The notes under the pieces are model-generated. The model did not search any database. It was not told where the DNA came from and saw only the letters and a list, made by a program, of their open reading frames with translations. A DNA stretch of 64,000 bases from Eubacterium sp. (GTDB lineage: Bacteria > Bacillota > Clostridia > Oscillospirales > Acutalibacteraceae). How positions within the stretch are numbered: position 1 is the first letter of the stretch; every line of letters begins with the position of its first letter. The stretch covers positions 1-64,000 of the forward strand of contig JAGHJI010000080.1 in assembly GCA_017886765.1 (NCBI GenBank), in the 5' to 3' direction. Position numbers and translations under genes: made by a program. Positions 27,471 through 35,280 of this stretch are shown piece after piece.

Positions 27471-28277
27471 CTATTTTCTTGTTCTTCTGCGGAACTCCAG
27501 AGGAGAACAGCCTACCGTTTTTTTGAAACTTGTGGAAAAATATTGCTGGTCTGCATAATAGAGCATCTTTGAAATATCCCCCACGCTGATGTTTGTGTGC
27601 ATAAGATAAATTTTTGCGGTATCTATTTTTCTCTCAAGATAATACTGATAAGGGGTTATACCATATTCTTCCTTAAAAATGTTAATAATATAATTCTTTG
27701 AGTAGTTTACACTTGCGCACAATCTGTCCAGGTTAAAGGGGCTTTCCACCGACTCGTCCAGCTTTTTTTTGATTGTTTTCGCAACGCTCTCATTATCAAA
27801 TTCCGTCCTGCTTCTGATATACATAAAAATCCGGATAAGCTCAAGGGTCACAGCGTCAGCCATTTTTTCATATCCGATATTTTCCTTTGAAAGCTGAAAT
27901 ATTCTTTCAAAATGCTTTTTTACATTGCAGTTTTTAAACAGATATGTGTCCCTTGGCAGATACAGCTCCGCCATCGTAGTGGATAGTTTACCATCAAATA
28001 CAATCCAGTATTTATGCCAAGGGTTATCATTGTCCGTTGAATATTTATGATTACTGCCAAGCTTCAGGAAGAACACGTCCTCTTTCTCCGGGACAAGATG
28101 CTGACCCTCTATATCCAGCGTCCCCGTACCGTCTATGATATATTCAAACGCCATCATATCGGAATTTTGACGTTCTATTCTGAAACTTCTGTCACAGTAA
28201 GTCTCCCCTACAAGCAGGATCTTCACCGGATCCTCCTCAGACACAAATGCGGAGAAATTTTTAAAATTCTCAATCAT
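27471..28277 (-). CDS. AraC-family transcriptional regulator
   Basis: 268 aa. The N-terminal cupin-like sugar-sensing half spans about 15-150. The C-terminal double helix-turn-helix spans about 170-268, with LDRLCASVNYSKNYIINIFK and the second-helix segment VGDISKMLYYADQQYFSTSF, ending GCSPLEFRRR. It sits between the phosphoesterase-MFS operon and the divergent alpha-galactosidase, and is the likely activator of both. Start ATG at 28277 with AGGA 8 nt upstream. Confidence 0.92.
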   Translation of the reverse strand: MIENFKNFSAFVSEEDPVKILLVGETYCDRSFRIERQNSDMMAFEYIIDGTGTLDIEGQHLVPEKEDVFFLKLGSNHKYSTDNDNPWHKYWIVFDGKLSTTMAELYLPRDTYLFKNCNVKKHFERIFQLSKENIGYEKMADAVTLELIRIFMYIRSRTEFDNESVAKTIKKKLDESVESPFNLDRLCASVNYSKNYIINIFKEEYGITPYQYYLERKIDTAKIYLMHTNISVGDISKMLYYADQQYFSTSFKKTVGCSPLEFRRRTRK

Positions 28278-28281
28278 AGTA

Positions 28282-28358
28282 ATAATCCTAACATTTTGTG
28301 TAATAATTTATATTTTATTAAAGCTTTAAATGTGATAATTTATTCATAACACAAAATG
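28282..28358. promoter_or_regulatory. Divergent control region between araC and the alpha-galactosidase gene
   Basis: A perfect 10-bp inverted repeat CATTTTGTGT (28292-28301) / ACACAAAATG (28349-28358) brackets an AT-rich centre with the palindrome TTAAAGCTTTAA (28318-28329). Its left arm overlaps the 14-nt motif shared with 27438-27451. The layout fits AraC sites serving both directions. A TTGACA at 28377-28382 has no well-spaced -10, as expected of an activator-dependent promoter. Confidence 0.45.
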
Positions 28359-28418
28359 AATAAAATTGCAAATCATTTGACAAAACGTTGTATCATATTT
28401 GCTCAAGGAGAACATGAA

Positions 28419-30506
28419 ATGAATAGAATTGTCTGTAAAAACAATATTTTTATACTGGAAACAGAAAATACGCACTATGTTCTGGGCGTAGACAGCGCAG
28501 GATACAACCACCATATCCACTGGGGAAAAAAGTGCGATCCGTCAGATTACTTTATAAATGACATAGACGATGAAAATTCAAACAGCACAAAGCTTGACGA
28601 GTACCGCCAGGAGCTTACCCCTTTCGGTCAGACGATGTACCGCGACTGCGACATAAAAGCCGAGTTTGACGATAAGTGCCGTGAAATCAATCTTAAGTAT
28701 GACGGTTATAAAATTACCGGGGACACCCTCTCCCTGACTTTTTCGGATAAGTATTATCCCCTTGAAATTACGCTGCATTATCAGATTTTTGAGAATTGCG
28801 ACATTATCAAGCGTTTTACCACAATCAAAAACACCGGCGCGAAAAAAATAGATTTTGAAAAGATTTCCAGCGCTCAGTTCAGTCTGCCGTCGGTAAAACC
28901 TTATACTTTCAGGAATACAAACGGCGCCTGGGGCGGAGAATTTATTGAGACCCATGACACCCTCGAGGGCGGTTATGCCGTATACGAAACGCGCAAGGGC
29001 GCCTCTAATCACAACAATTCGCCCTACTTTATAGCGTATCAGAACGCGGATGAAAAAAACGGCGATGTTTACTTTGCTTCTCTTGCCTACAGCGGAAACT
29101 TTAAAATAAGCTGTTCCAGGGATTCCTACGGTATTACAAGAGTCATTATGGGCTTCAACGATTTTGATTTTTCTCACACGCTGGATGGTGGAGAAAGCCT
29201 GGACACGCCGCCGGTCTACTGCGGATATACACAGGGCTTCGGAGAAATGACCAGGCAGATGAACGTCTTTGCCGTCAATCATCTTTTGCCCAAGCAGTTT
29301 AATCATAAAATCCTGCCGGTGCTTTACAACTCCTGGGAGGCAACAGGATTCAGCGTCAACGCAAAACAGCAGATAGAGCTGGCAAAACGCGCGGCTGAAA
29401 TCGGCGTGGAGCTTTTTGTCATGGACGACGGCTGGTTCGGTCAGCGTAAAGACGACCATGCGGGTCTGGGCGACTGGTATGTCAATGAAGAAAAATTCCC
29501 CAACGGTCTTGACGAGCTGATCAACGAAGTGAACCGACTCGGTATGGATTTTGGTATATGGGTGGAGCCCGAAATGGTGAATGCCGACAGCGACCTGTTC
29601 AGGGCGCATCCGGACTGGACCTATCATTATCCTCACAGAGAGGCATGCGAGCTGCGCAATCAGCTGGTACTGAATATGACCAGAAAGGATGTTCAGGATT
29701 ACATATTCAACGTTCTGGACGATCTGCTCTCAAATCATAATATAAAATACATTAAATGGGATATGAACCGTCCGTTTTCGGAAACAGGGGCGGAAAATCT
29801 GCAAAATCCGAAAATGTATTCCTACCTGCACACAATGGCTGTTTACAGCATTGTCGACAGGCTGAAAGAAAAACACCCAGAGGTGGCAATAGAAAGCTGC
29901 GCCTCTGGCGGCGGAAGGTGCGACCTGGGCGCCCTGAGTCACTATGACCAGGCATGGACCAGCGACAATACCGACGGCATTGACAGAATCACCATTCAGA
30001 AGGGCTATTCCCTGCTGCGGCCTGTCAAAACCATGCGCGCATGGGTAACGGATATCGAGGGCATCAATAAACCCTGTTCTCTTGATTTCCGCTTTGCGGT
30101 TGCCATGCAGGGTTCGCTGGGTATCGGCGGCGACCTCACAAAATACAGCGATGATGACCTGGAAATATGCCGGCGCAATATCGCTCTGTACAAAACCATC
30201 CGTGACACCGTACAGTTCGGCGACCTCTACAGACTCCTTGATATTGAAGAGGATGAAGTTTCCCTTAATCAGTATGTAACCGCTGATAAGTCAAAAAGCG
30301 TTGCCTTTATCGTGGCAAACGGCACAAGATTTTACAAAAAGAGGATGCCCGTCTGCTTTGACGGTCTTGACAAAAACAAGCGCTACAGAATCACCATAGG
30401 CGATACGGCTTATGAAAAGAGCGGCACATATCTTATGAACGTAGGGATCCGCATGCATATACGCGGTGTGGATTACAATAAAATTATTATAATGGAAGAA
30501 ATATAA
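28419..30506 (+). CDS. Alpha-galactosidase, glycoside hydrolase family 36
   Basis: 695 aa, normal for bacterial GH36. The N-terminal beta-supersandwich is followed by the barrel with NSWEATGF, FVMDDGWFG, the nucleophile Asp448 in KWDMNRP, ESCASGGGRCDLG and the acid/base Asp516 in TSDNTDG. It has no signal peptide, so it hydrolyses imported raffinose-, melibiose- or galactomannan-type oligosaccharides. It is divergent from araC. Start is ATG 28419 with AAGGAG upstream; 21 extra upstream codons are rejected because no ribosome site supports them. Confidence 0.95.
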   Translation: MNRIVCKNNIFILETENTHYVLGVDSAGYNHHIHWGKKCDPSDYFINDIDDENSNSTKLDEYRQELTPFGQTMYRDCDIKAEFDDKCREINLKYDGYKITGDTLSLTFSDKYYPLEITLHYQIFENCDIIKRFTTIKNTGAKKIDFEKISSAQFSLPSVKPYTFRNTNGAWGGEFIETHDTLEGGYAVYETRKGASNHNNSPYFIAYQNADEKNGDVYFASLAYSGNFKISCSRDSYGITRVIMGFNDFDFSHTLDGGESLDTPPVYCGYTQGFGEMTRQMNVFAVNHLLPKQFNHKILPVLYNSWEATGFSVNAKQQIELAKRAAEIGVELFVMDDGWFGQRKDDHAGLGDWYVNEEKFPNGLDELINEVNRLGMDFGIWVEPEMVNADSDLFRAHPDWTYHYPHREACELRNQLVLNMTRKDVQDYIFNVLDDLLSNHNIKYIKWDMNRPFSETGAENLQNPKMYSYLHTMAVYSIVDRLKEKHPEVAIESCASGGGRCDLGALSHYDQAWTSDNTDGIDRITIQKGYSLLRPVKTMRAWVTDIEGINKPCSLDFRFAVAMQGSLGIGGDLTKYSDDDLEICRRNIALYKTIRDTVQFGDLYRLLDIEEDEVSLNQYVTADKSKSVAFIVANGTRFYKKRMPVCFDGLDKNKRYRITIGDTAYEKSGTYLMNVGIRMHIRGVDYNKIIIMEEI

Positions 30507-30513
30507 ATGTATA

Positions 30514-30551
30514 AAAACGTCTGAGTGCAAACAATGTCTCAGACGTTTTTT
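30514..30551. terminator. Bidirectional terminator after the alpha-galactosidase gene
   Basis: AAAACGTCTGAG (30514-30525) / CTCAGACGTTTT (30538-30549 region), a 12-bp stem flanked by T-runs on both strands. It also serves the convergent flavodoxin gene. Confidence 0.88.
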
Positions 30552-30569
30552 AATATGTAATATATTAAT

Positions 30570-31112
30570 TTATACTGCTTTTCCCATATCGTATGCCTGT
30601 TTCATTGCGGGGGTATCTTTGATCTCACCCTTTTGCCAGGCGCCTACGCCGTAAATGATACCTTTTTCAACAGCGCCGTCAAGACAGTCCATGGTGAATC
30701 CTCTGAAACTTTCAATGGTTTTCTGCATATTTTCCGTTTCCGTATCCGCTGCCGTTACGATATAATAGACTTCTTTGTCGGTCATTTCCGTATAACGCGG
30801 CACCGTTCTGTCAATAAGAGTTTTCATCTGGGCGTCCATTGTGTAAAAATATACCGGTGTGGCAAACACAAGAACATCGGCGTTTACCATTTTCTCAAGC
30901 ACATCTGCCATATCGTCCTTCTGCACACATTTTGATGTGGAATTGCAAACGCCGCAGCCCATACAATAATTGATCTTCATATCCTTTAAAAATATTTTTT
31001 CACAACGGTTCCCCGATTCCTCCGCGCCTCTGATAAATCCATCGCACAAAATATCAGAATTGCCGTTTCTTCTGGGACTTGATGAAATAATCAAAACGGA
31101 TTTATGCATCAT
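30570..31112 (-). CDS. Flavodoxin-fold NAD(P)H-dependent FMN reductase-like protein
   Basis: About 180 aa. The FMN phosphate loop SSSPRRNGNSD is at the N-terminus, ATPVYFYTMDAQMKTLIDR is the typical flavin-side segment, and a Cys cluster (NYCMGCGVCNSTSKC) lies near residue 55, the signature of the iron-sulfur flavoprotein/NADPH-FMN reductase group. It is the last gene of a MerR-controlled operon and overlaps the end of the aldo/keto reductase gene. ATG at 31112 or 31109; AGGAGGAG precedes both. The role is redox, but partner and substrate are unknown. Confidence 0.85.
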   Translation of the reverse strand: MMHKSVLIISSSPRRNGNSDILCDGFIRGAEESGNRCEKIFLKDMKINYCMGCGVCNSTSKCVQKDDMADVLEKMVNADVLVFATPVYFYTMDAQMKTLIDRTVPRYTEMTDKEVYYIVTAADTETENMQKTIESFRGFTMDCLDGAVEKGIIYGVGAWQKGEIKDTPAMKQAYDMGKAV

Positions 31113-32247
31113 TTTTCTCCTCCTTGTTTTGTCCAAACTTATCAGCTACGTCACTGAGCAAATCACGAATCGGCAGATGCTGCGGGCAGACTTTTTCACA
31201 GGCTCCGCATTTTATACATTCACAGGCGCTCTTTTTCCCGTGACCGCCGACCAACCAGCCCTCCTGATGCAGGGCGGCGTCCATTGAGCCGTACAAAGTA
31301 AGATAGTTCATCGCGGTAAAGGAGCCCGATACCCCTATATCCATAGGACATACCTTGGAACAATAGTTACAGCTCGTGCAGGAGATCAGCGGGATTTTGC
31401 TGAGCTCCTCCTGCGCTTTTTTGATGGTTTTCTTTTCCTCCTCTGACAGAGAGGTAAAGTTTTTCATATACGAAAGATTGTCCGCCATCTGTTCCACGCT
31501 GCTCATACCTGACAGAACCGTTATAACACCCTCCAGATCGGCGCAGAACCGAATTGCCCAGGAAGCATAAGAGGCGTTTTCATCTGCCTTTTTCAGCACA
31601 TCGGCAACCGTCTGCGGCGGCGTCGCCAGCATTCCGCCCTTTACGGGTTCCATAATGATAACCGGTTTGTTATACTTCCTTGCGACTTCGTAACAGGCTC
31701 TTGACTGCACAGCGGGATTTTCCCAGTCCGCATAATTGATCTGAAGCTGAACAAACTCCATTTCCGGATGAGCTTTAAGGATTTCCTCAAGCTCTTCGGG
31801 TGTGGAATGGAAAGAAAAGCCTACATGCTTAATCAGCCCCTGCTCTTTCTTTTCCTGCACCCAGCTCCACATATCAAAATCATCAAAGAATTTTGTCCGG
31901 CTCTCGCCCAAATTATGAAGCAGATAAAAATCAAAATATCCCGCTCCTGTTTGCTTCAGTGATGTATCAAACTGGGATATCGCCTCGTCCCTGGTCTTGC
32001 AGTTTATCCATGCGGCATTCTTCGTGGCAAGCTGAAAAGAATCCCTGGGATAGCGCTCAACAAGAGCCTGACGTATGGCGTCCTCACTTCCGGCGTAGGC
32101 CCAGGCGGTATCAAAATATGTAAAGCCCTCCGCCATAAACATATCCACCATCTGCTTGGTCTGCTCAATGTCGATAACGTCATCCTTTTGCGGAAGCCGC
32201 ATCAGCCCGAATCCCAGTTTTTTTATATTTTCTCCCAAATATGACAT
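31102..32247 (-). CDS. Aldo/keto reductase with C-terminal 4Fe-4S ferredoxin domain
   Basis: 381 aa. The AKR barrel shows the catalytic Asp-Tyr region FDTAWAYAGSED, Lys in LATKNAA and His in YLLHNLGE. The C-terminal part holds two cluster motifs, CTSCNYCSKVCP and CIKCGACEKVCP. This fusion is common in anaerobes and probably takes electrons from a ferredoxin or flavodoxin to reduce a carbonyl. It overlaps the next gene, a flavoprotein, by about 11 nt, so the two are co-translated and may be partners. Start ATG 32247 with AAGGAG; the nine upstream codons are rejected. Confidence 0.92.
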   Translation of the reverse strand: MSYLGENIKKLGFGLMRLPQKDDVIDIEQTKQMVDMFMAEGFTYFDTAWAYAGSEDAIRQALVERYPRDSFQLATKNAAWINCKTRDEAISQFDTSLKQTGAGYFDFYLLHNLGESRTKFFDDFDMWSWVQEKKEQGLIKHVGFSFHSTPEELEEILKAHPEMEFVQLQINYADWENPAVQSRACYEVARKYNKPVIIMEPVKGGMLATPPQTVADVLKKADENASYASWAIRFCADLEGVITVLSGMSSVEQMADNLSYMKNFTSLSEEEKKTIKKAQEELSKIPLISCTSCNYCSKVCPMDIGVSGSFTAMNYLTLYGSMDAALHQEGWLVGGHGKKSACECIKCGACEKVCPQHLPIRDLLSDVADKFGQNKEEKNDA

Positions 32248-32297
32248 ACTTTTTCTCCTTAAATTAATAATCAAAATATTTTAAAAGGAAACAACTA

Positions 32298-32738
32298 TTA
32301 CTTTAAATTGCTGTAATCCTCATCAGAAACCGGCTCAAGCCATTCATTGGCGGTGTTTTCTCCCGGTACTTCTATTGCGATATGACTGAACCAGGAATCA
32401 GCCTTTGCTCCGTGCCAGTGCTTCACCTCGGCAGGGATGACCACAACGCTGCCCTTTTCCATGCTGACAGGCGCTTTCCCCCATTCCTGATACCATCCGC
32501 TGCCGGCAGTGCATATAAGGATCTGCCCGCCGCCCGAGGAGGCGTGATGAATATGCCAGTTGTTCCTGCAGGCCGGCTCGAAGGTTACATTCGCCATAAA
32601 CAACGGCGAAGTCTTTGCGTCAACAAGCGGATTTAAAAAGGACTCACCTGTAAAATACTGCGCAAAATTTACATTCGGCTGTCCTTTTCCGAATACATTT
32701 TCCTTATCAAACATTTCTTTACTTAATTTTTCCATCAT
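32298..32738 (-). CDS. Cupin-domain protein
   Basis: About 146 aa with one double-stranded beta-helix. Metal-ligand His residues are visible in NNWHIHHASSGGGQILIC and EVKHWHGAK, the two cupin motifs. Such small cupins (often labelled quercetin-dioxygenase-like or carboxymuconolactone-linked) commonly accompany MerR and aldo/keto reductase genes. The reaction is unknown. The gene begins inside the 3' end of merR (about 20 nt overlap), indicating translational coupling. Confidence 0.85.
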   Translation of the reverse strand: MMEKLSKEMFDKENVFGKGQPNVNFAQYFTGESFLNPLVDAKTSPLFMANVTFEPACRNNWHIHHASSGGGQILICTAGSGWYQEWGKAPVSMEKGSVVVIPAEVKHWHGAKADSWFSHIAIEVPGENTANEWLEPVSDEDYSNLK

Positions 32739-33126
32739 TATAATCAAACTCCTTATCCCAAGTTAAATTTCCTGTCTGTACAGCGATTTCATACCTTGCA
32801 ATCTTATAATTCAGTCTGTCGAGAGTCTGCTCGATCTGCTTTTTCTGCTCAAGCAAAACCTCTCTCTGCTCCGTAAGCAGATCCAGCCTTGCAGGTATAG
32901 TTTCATCACCCTGCTGAAACAGTTTTAAATATTCGATCATGACTTCTACCGGCAACCCCGCACTGCGCATACAGAGCGCCATTTCCACCCATTTTACATT
33001 CTCGTCGGTATAATTGCGTATACCGCTCGGCGTACGCGTAACCGGCGGTATCATGCCGACCCGTTCATAATAACGCAGCGTGTCCTGACTTATACCGTAT
33101 TTTTCACTGACCTCTTTAATTGTCAT
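32719..33126 (-). CDS. MerR-family transcriptional regulator
   Basis: 135 aa. The winged helix is at residues 1-70 (TIKEVSEKYGISQDTLRYYE), followed by a long dimerisation coiled coil. It has a single Cys (ALCMRSAG, in the winged-helix region) and no C-terminal metal-binding Cys cluster, so it resembles the AdhR/NmlR-like group that answers to aldehydes or electrophiles rather than metals. It heads an operon with cupin, aldo/keto reductase and flavoprotein genes. Start ATG 33126 with GAGGTGATG upstream; the 12-codon extension is rejected. Confidence 0.92.
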   Translation of the reverse strand: MTIKEVSEKYGISQDTLRYYERVGMIPPVTRTPSGIRNYTDENVKWVEMALCMRSAGLPVEVMIEYLKLFQQGDETIPARLDLLTEQREVLLEQKKQIEQTLDRLNYKIARYEIAVQTGNLTWDKEFDYNDGKIK

Positions 33127-33200
33127 CACATCACCTCTTTCTTTGAGTTTACTCAATGCCATTCGGTGTAAAAATATATTTTAACCACCGAGTTTATTAT

Positions 33201-33231
33201 ATTATAAATACTGGAGTTCACTCCAAGTCAA
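33201..33231 (-). promoter_or_regulatory. MerR-type promoter with 19-bp spacer and operator dyad
   Basis: On the minus strand TTGACT (33231-33226) and TATAAT (33206-33201) are separated by exactly 19 nt, and the spacer contains the dyad TGGAGTGAACTCCA. An overlong spacer with a centred dyad is the diagnostic MerR-family arrangement, in which the regulator untwists DNA to activate transcription. It lies 75 nt upstream of merR, so the operon should be autoregulated. Confidence 0.85.
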
Positions 33232-33319
33232 TAGCTGTTCACAATTTTTTACAATTTATTATGAATATTATAAAAATTTTTTCGCTTGGCCGGTAAAAGG
33301 TAACCGCTTAAATTAAGGC

Positions 33320-33348
33320 TTGACTATTTCCCCAGCCTTTGCTATAAT
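33320..33348 (+). promoter_or_regulatory. Predicted promoter of the aldolase-like gene
   Basis: TTGACT (33320-33325), 17-nt spacer, TATAAT (33343-33348). Transcription would begin near 33355. Confidence 0.7.
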
Positions 33349-33358
33349 ATTGAAAATC

Positions 33359-33384
33359 GCTTTAAAGTCCCATTACTTTAAAGC
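33359..33384 (+). other. 5'-end hairpin in the leader of the aldolase-like gene
   Basis: GCTTTAAAGT (33359-33368) / ACTTTAAAGC (33375-33384), a perfect 10-bp stem with a 6-nt loop, begins only a few nt after the predicted transcription start and has no T-run. It is well placed to protect the mRNA 5' end. Confidence 0.6.
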
Positions 33385-33416
33385 GCGAAAGCAGTTGTAA
33401 AAAAAGAGAGGTACAC

Positions 33417-34397
33417 ATGATGAGCGAAAGAAAAGGCAACATGATGTCTGTTCGCACGGATGTAAAAGTCCTGGACGCCACAATCCGTGACGGCGGTCTG
33501 TGCAACAATTTTGAATTTACCGATGCATTCGTGACGGAGCTTTATAAAACAAATATCAAATCCGGCGTTGACTATATGGAATTCGGCTACAGAGCGTCAA
33601 AGAATCTTTTTGATCCCGAAAAATTCGGCAAATGGAAATTCTGCGACGAAGCCGATATAAGAAGCATTGTGGGTGAAAATGTATCGGATATGAAGATCGC
33701 CGTTATGGCAGACGTGGGCAGGTGTGATTTCAAAGAGGATTTTATTCCCAAATCGGAATCCGTTATCGATATGGTCAGAGTTGCCTGCTATATTCATCAG
33801 ATCCCGGCGGCCATTGAGATGATCGAGCATTTTCATAACCTGGGCTATGAAACCACCTGTAACATTATGGCCATCAGTCAGGCAAATTCCGAGCAGGTGG
33901 AGGAAGCGCTGGAAATGCTGGGCAACTGTAGTGTGGACGTTATATACCTTGTTGACTCCTACGGCTCACTTTATCCCGAAACCGCCGGCAAGCTGGCAAG
34001 AAAATATCTTGAGATCGGTGAAAAATACGGCAAGGCGATCGGATTCCACGCTCACAACAATCAGAATCTTGCCTTTGCGAACACCATCGAGACCCTATCC
34101 TACGGCGTATCCTATCTTGACGCCACGGCGGCAGGCATGGGCAGAGGCGCCGGAAACTGCGCCATGGAACTGCTTTTAGGTTTCCTTAAAAACCCAAAAT
34201 ACAATCTTTACAGCCTGCTGACCTTCCTGGAAAAATATATTTTACCGCTTAAGGAAAGCGGCGTTGTCTGGGGATATGACATTCAGTATATGCTGACAGG
34301 GCAGTTAAACCGCCATCCCCGTGACGCTATGGCATTTACTGCTGAAAACAGACACGATTACTGCGAATTTTACAAGACTCTCCTTGACAACTTCTAA
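33417..34397 (+). CDS. DRE-TIM aldolase-like protein (HMG-CoA lyase/4-hydroxy-2-oxovalerate aldolase fold)
   Basis: 326 aa. The barrel starts with LDATIRDGGL, a variant of the DRE-TIM motif (RDG instead of RDGxQ), and the second metal motif HAHNN is intact. Family members cleave or form C-C bonds with a pyruvate or acetyl-CoA unit. The GGLCNN variant is typical of Clostridial aldolases of unassigned function, sometimes beside polysaccharide genes. No neighbour fixes the substrate; thiT follows from its own promoter. Start ATG 33417, with a second ATG directly after. Confidence 0.78.
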   Translation: MMSERKGNMMSVRTDVKVLDATIRDGGLCNNFEFTDAFVTELYKTNIKSGVDYMEFGYRASKNLFDPEKFGKWKFCDEADIRSIVGENVSDMKIAVMADVGRCDFKEDFIPKSESVIDMVRVACYIHQIPAAIEMIEHFHNLGYETTCNIMAISQANSEQVEEALEMLGNCSVDVIYLVDSYGSLYPETAGKLARKYLEIGEKYGKAIGFHAHNNQNLAFANTIETLSYGVSYLDATAAGMGRGAGNCAMELLLGFLKNPKYNLYSLLTFLEKYILPLKESGVVWGYDIQYMLTGQLNRHPRDAMAFTAENRHDYCEFYKTLLDNF

Positions 34398-34412
34398 TCC
34401 AGATACTATAAT
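34384..34412 (+). promoter_or_regulatory. Predicted promoter of the TPP riboswitch-thiT transcript
   Basis: TTGACA (34384-34389), 17-nt spacer, TATAAT (34407-34412), both perfect consensus boxes. The -35 box lies inside the last codons of the preceding gene. Confidence 0.8.
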
Positions 34413-34427
34413 ATAGACAACTTAATA

Positions 34428-34511
34428 AGTCAGGGGTGCCGAGAAATTTGATCTTTCCGGCTGAGATTATACCCTTTGAACCGTACGTTAGCACGAACGG
34501 CAAAGACTGAT
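34428..34511 (+). ncRNA. TPP riboswitch (THI element)
   Basis: The conserved cores are present in order: GGGGTGCC, CCGGCTGAGA, ACCCTTTGAACC, a variable P4 hairpin arm (CGTACG...CGAACGG) and GACTGA closing P1 against TCAG at the 5' end. It precedes a terminator hairpin and then thiT, so thiamine pyrophosphate binding should cause early termination and lower thiamine uptake. Confidence 0.93.
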
Positions 34512-34531
34512 ACGTTAATTCGTATATCATT

Positions 34532-34560
34532 ATGCCCCTTTTCCAAGGGGCATTTTCTTT
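34532..34560 (+). terminator. Riboswitch-controlled terminator before thiT
   Basis: ATGCCCCTT (34532-34540) / AAGGGGCAT (34545-34553) with a 4-nt loop, then TTTCTTTT. It lies between the TPP aptamer and the thiT ribosome site, the position of an expression-platform terminator. Confidence 0.87.
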
Positions 34561-34597
34561 TGGCTTATTATAGTCTGAAGGAAAGGAGGAAATATTC

Positions 34598-35197
34598 ATG
34601 GCCGAAAAAACATCCACAATAAACACAACAAGAAGACTTACCGAAACGGCAATTATGCTGGCTCTTGCGGTAGCTCTTTCCTATGTCCAGATCTTCAGTC
34701 TGCCGATGGGCGGTTCCGTAACGCTGTTCAGCCAGGTTCCCATCATTATCATCGGTTACCGTTACGGATGGAAATGGGGCTGTCTGACAGGCGTCATTTA
34801 CGGACTGCTTGAAATGCTGCTGCAGGGACTCGGCAATTTCGCATATGTCAAGGGGATTGGCGCTTACTTAATTTTGATCCTTGCCGACTATGTAATCGCG
34901 TTTATGGCGCTGGGACTGGGCGGCGCGCTTTTCAAAAAAGCAATAAAAAATCAGGCTGTCGCGCTGGGATTAGGCGCTTTTGTGGGATCTGCTCTGCGAT
35001 TTGTCTGCCACTTCATTTCAGGCGTTACCATCTGGGGCGAATATGCCGACGGATGGAAATCCGTATGGATCTACAGTTTGGGTTATAACGGATCCTATAT
35101 GGCGGCGGAAGCAGCGATTTCCATTATCGGTGTCGTTCTTTTAAGCCTTGTGCTTGACTTTAACAAAACGGATCTGAAAAAGAGAAAGAAAGCATAA
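34598..35197 (+). CDS. thiT: Energy-coupled thiamine transporter ThiT
   Basis: 199 aa membrane protein with about six membrane segments. It contains SLPMGGSVTLFSQVPIIIIG and GLLEMLLQG, and a C-terminal part with Trp/Tyr residues (TIWGEYADGWKSVWIYS) as in known ThiT S-components. It binds thiamine and needs the shared ECF ATPase/T-component module, which is not in this window. The TPP riboswitch directly upstream confirms the ligand. AAAGGAGG precedes the ATG. Confidence 0.95.
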   Translation: MAEKTSTINTTRRLTETAIMLALAVALSYVQIFSLPMGGSVTLFSQVPIIIIGYRYGWKWGCLTGVIYGLLEMLLQGLGNFAYVKGIGAYLILILADYVIAFMALGLGGALFKKAIKNQAVALGLGAFVGSALRFVCHFISGVTIWGEYADGWKSVWIYSLGYNGSYMAAEAAISIIGVVLLSLVLDFNKTDLKKRKKA

Positions 35198-35225
35198 AAT
35201 AATAAACAATTAAAGGATACAAAAA

Positions 35226-35280
35226 GAGCTGTGAAACATGGCAATTTTAATGTTGCCGATTTTCACAGCTTTGTTCTTTT
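35226..35280. terminator. Long bidirectional terminator between thiT and the XRE gene
   Basis: AGCTGTGAAA (35227-35236) / TTTCACAGCT (35261-35270) with an inner GGCAA/TTGCC stem, then TTGTTCTTTT. The opposite strand has a T-run from AAAAAG. The XRE stop codon lies in the stem. Confidence 0.8.

Noticed and set aside
28377-28382. TTGACA as a full constitutive promoter of the alpha-galactosidase gene
   Set aside because: No -10-like hexamer lies 16-18 nt downstream; an activator-dependent promoter is more likely.
28578-29636. Minus-strand open frame of 352 codons
   Set aside because: Antisense to the GH36 alpha-galactosidase with intact catalytic residues; composition reflects the complementary codons.
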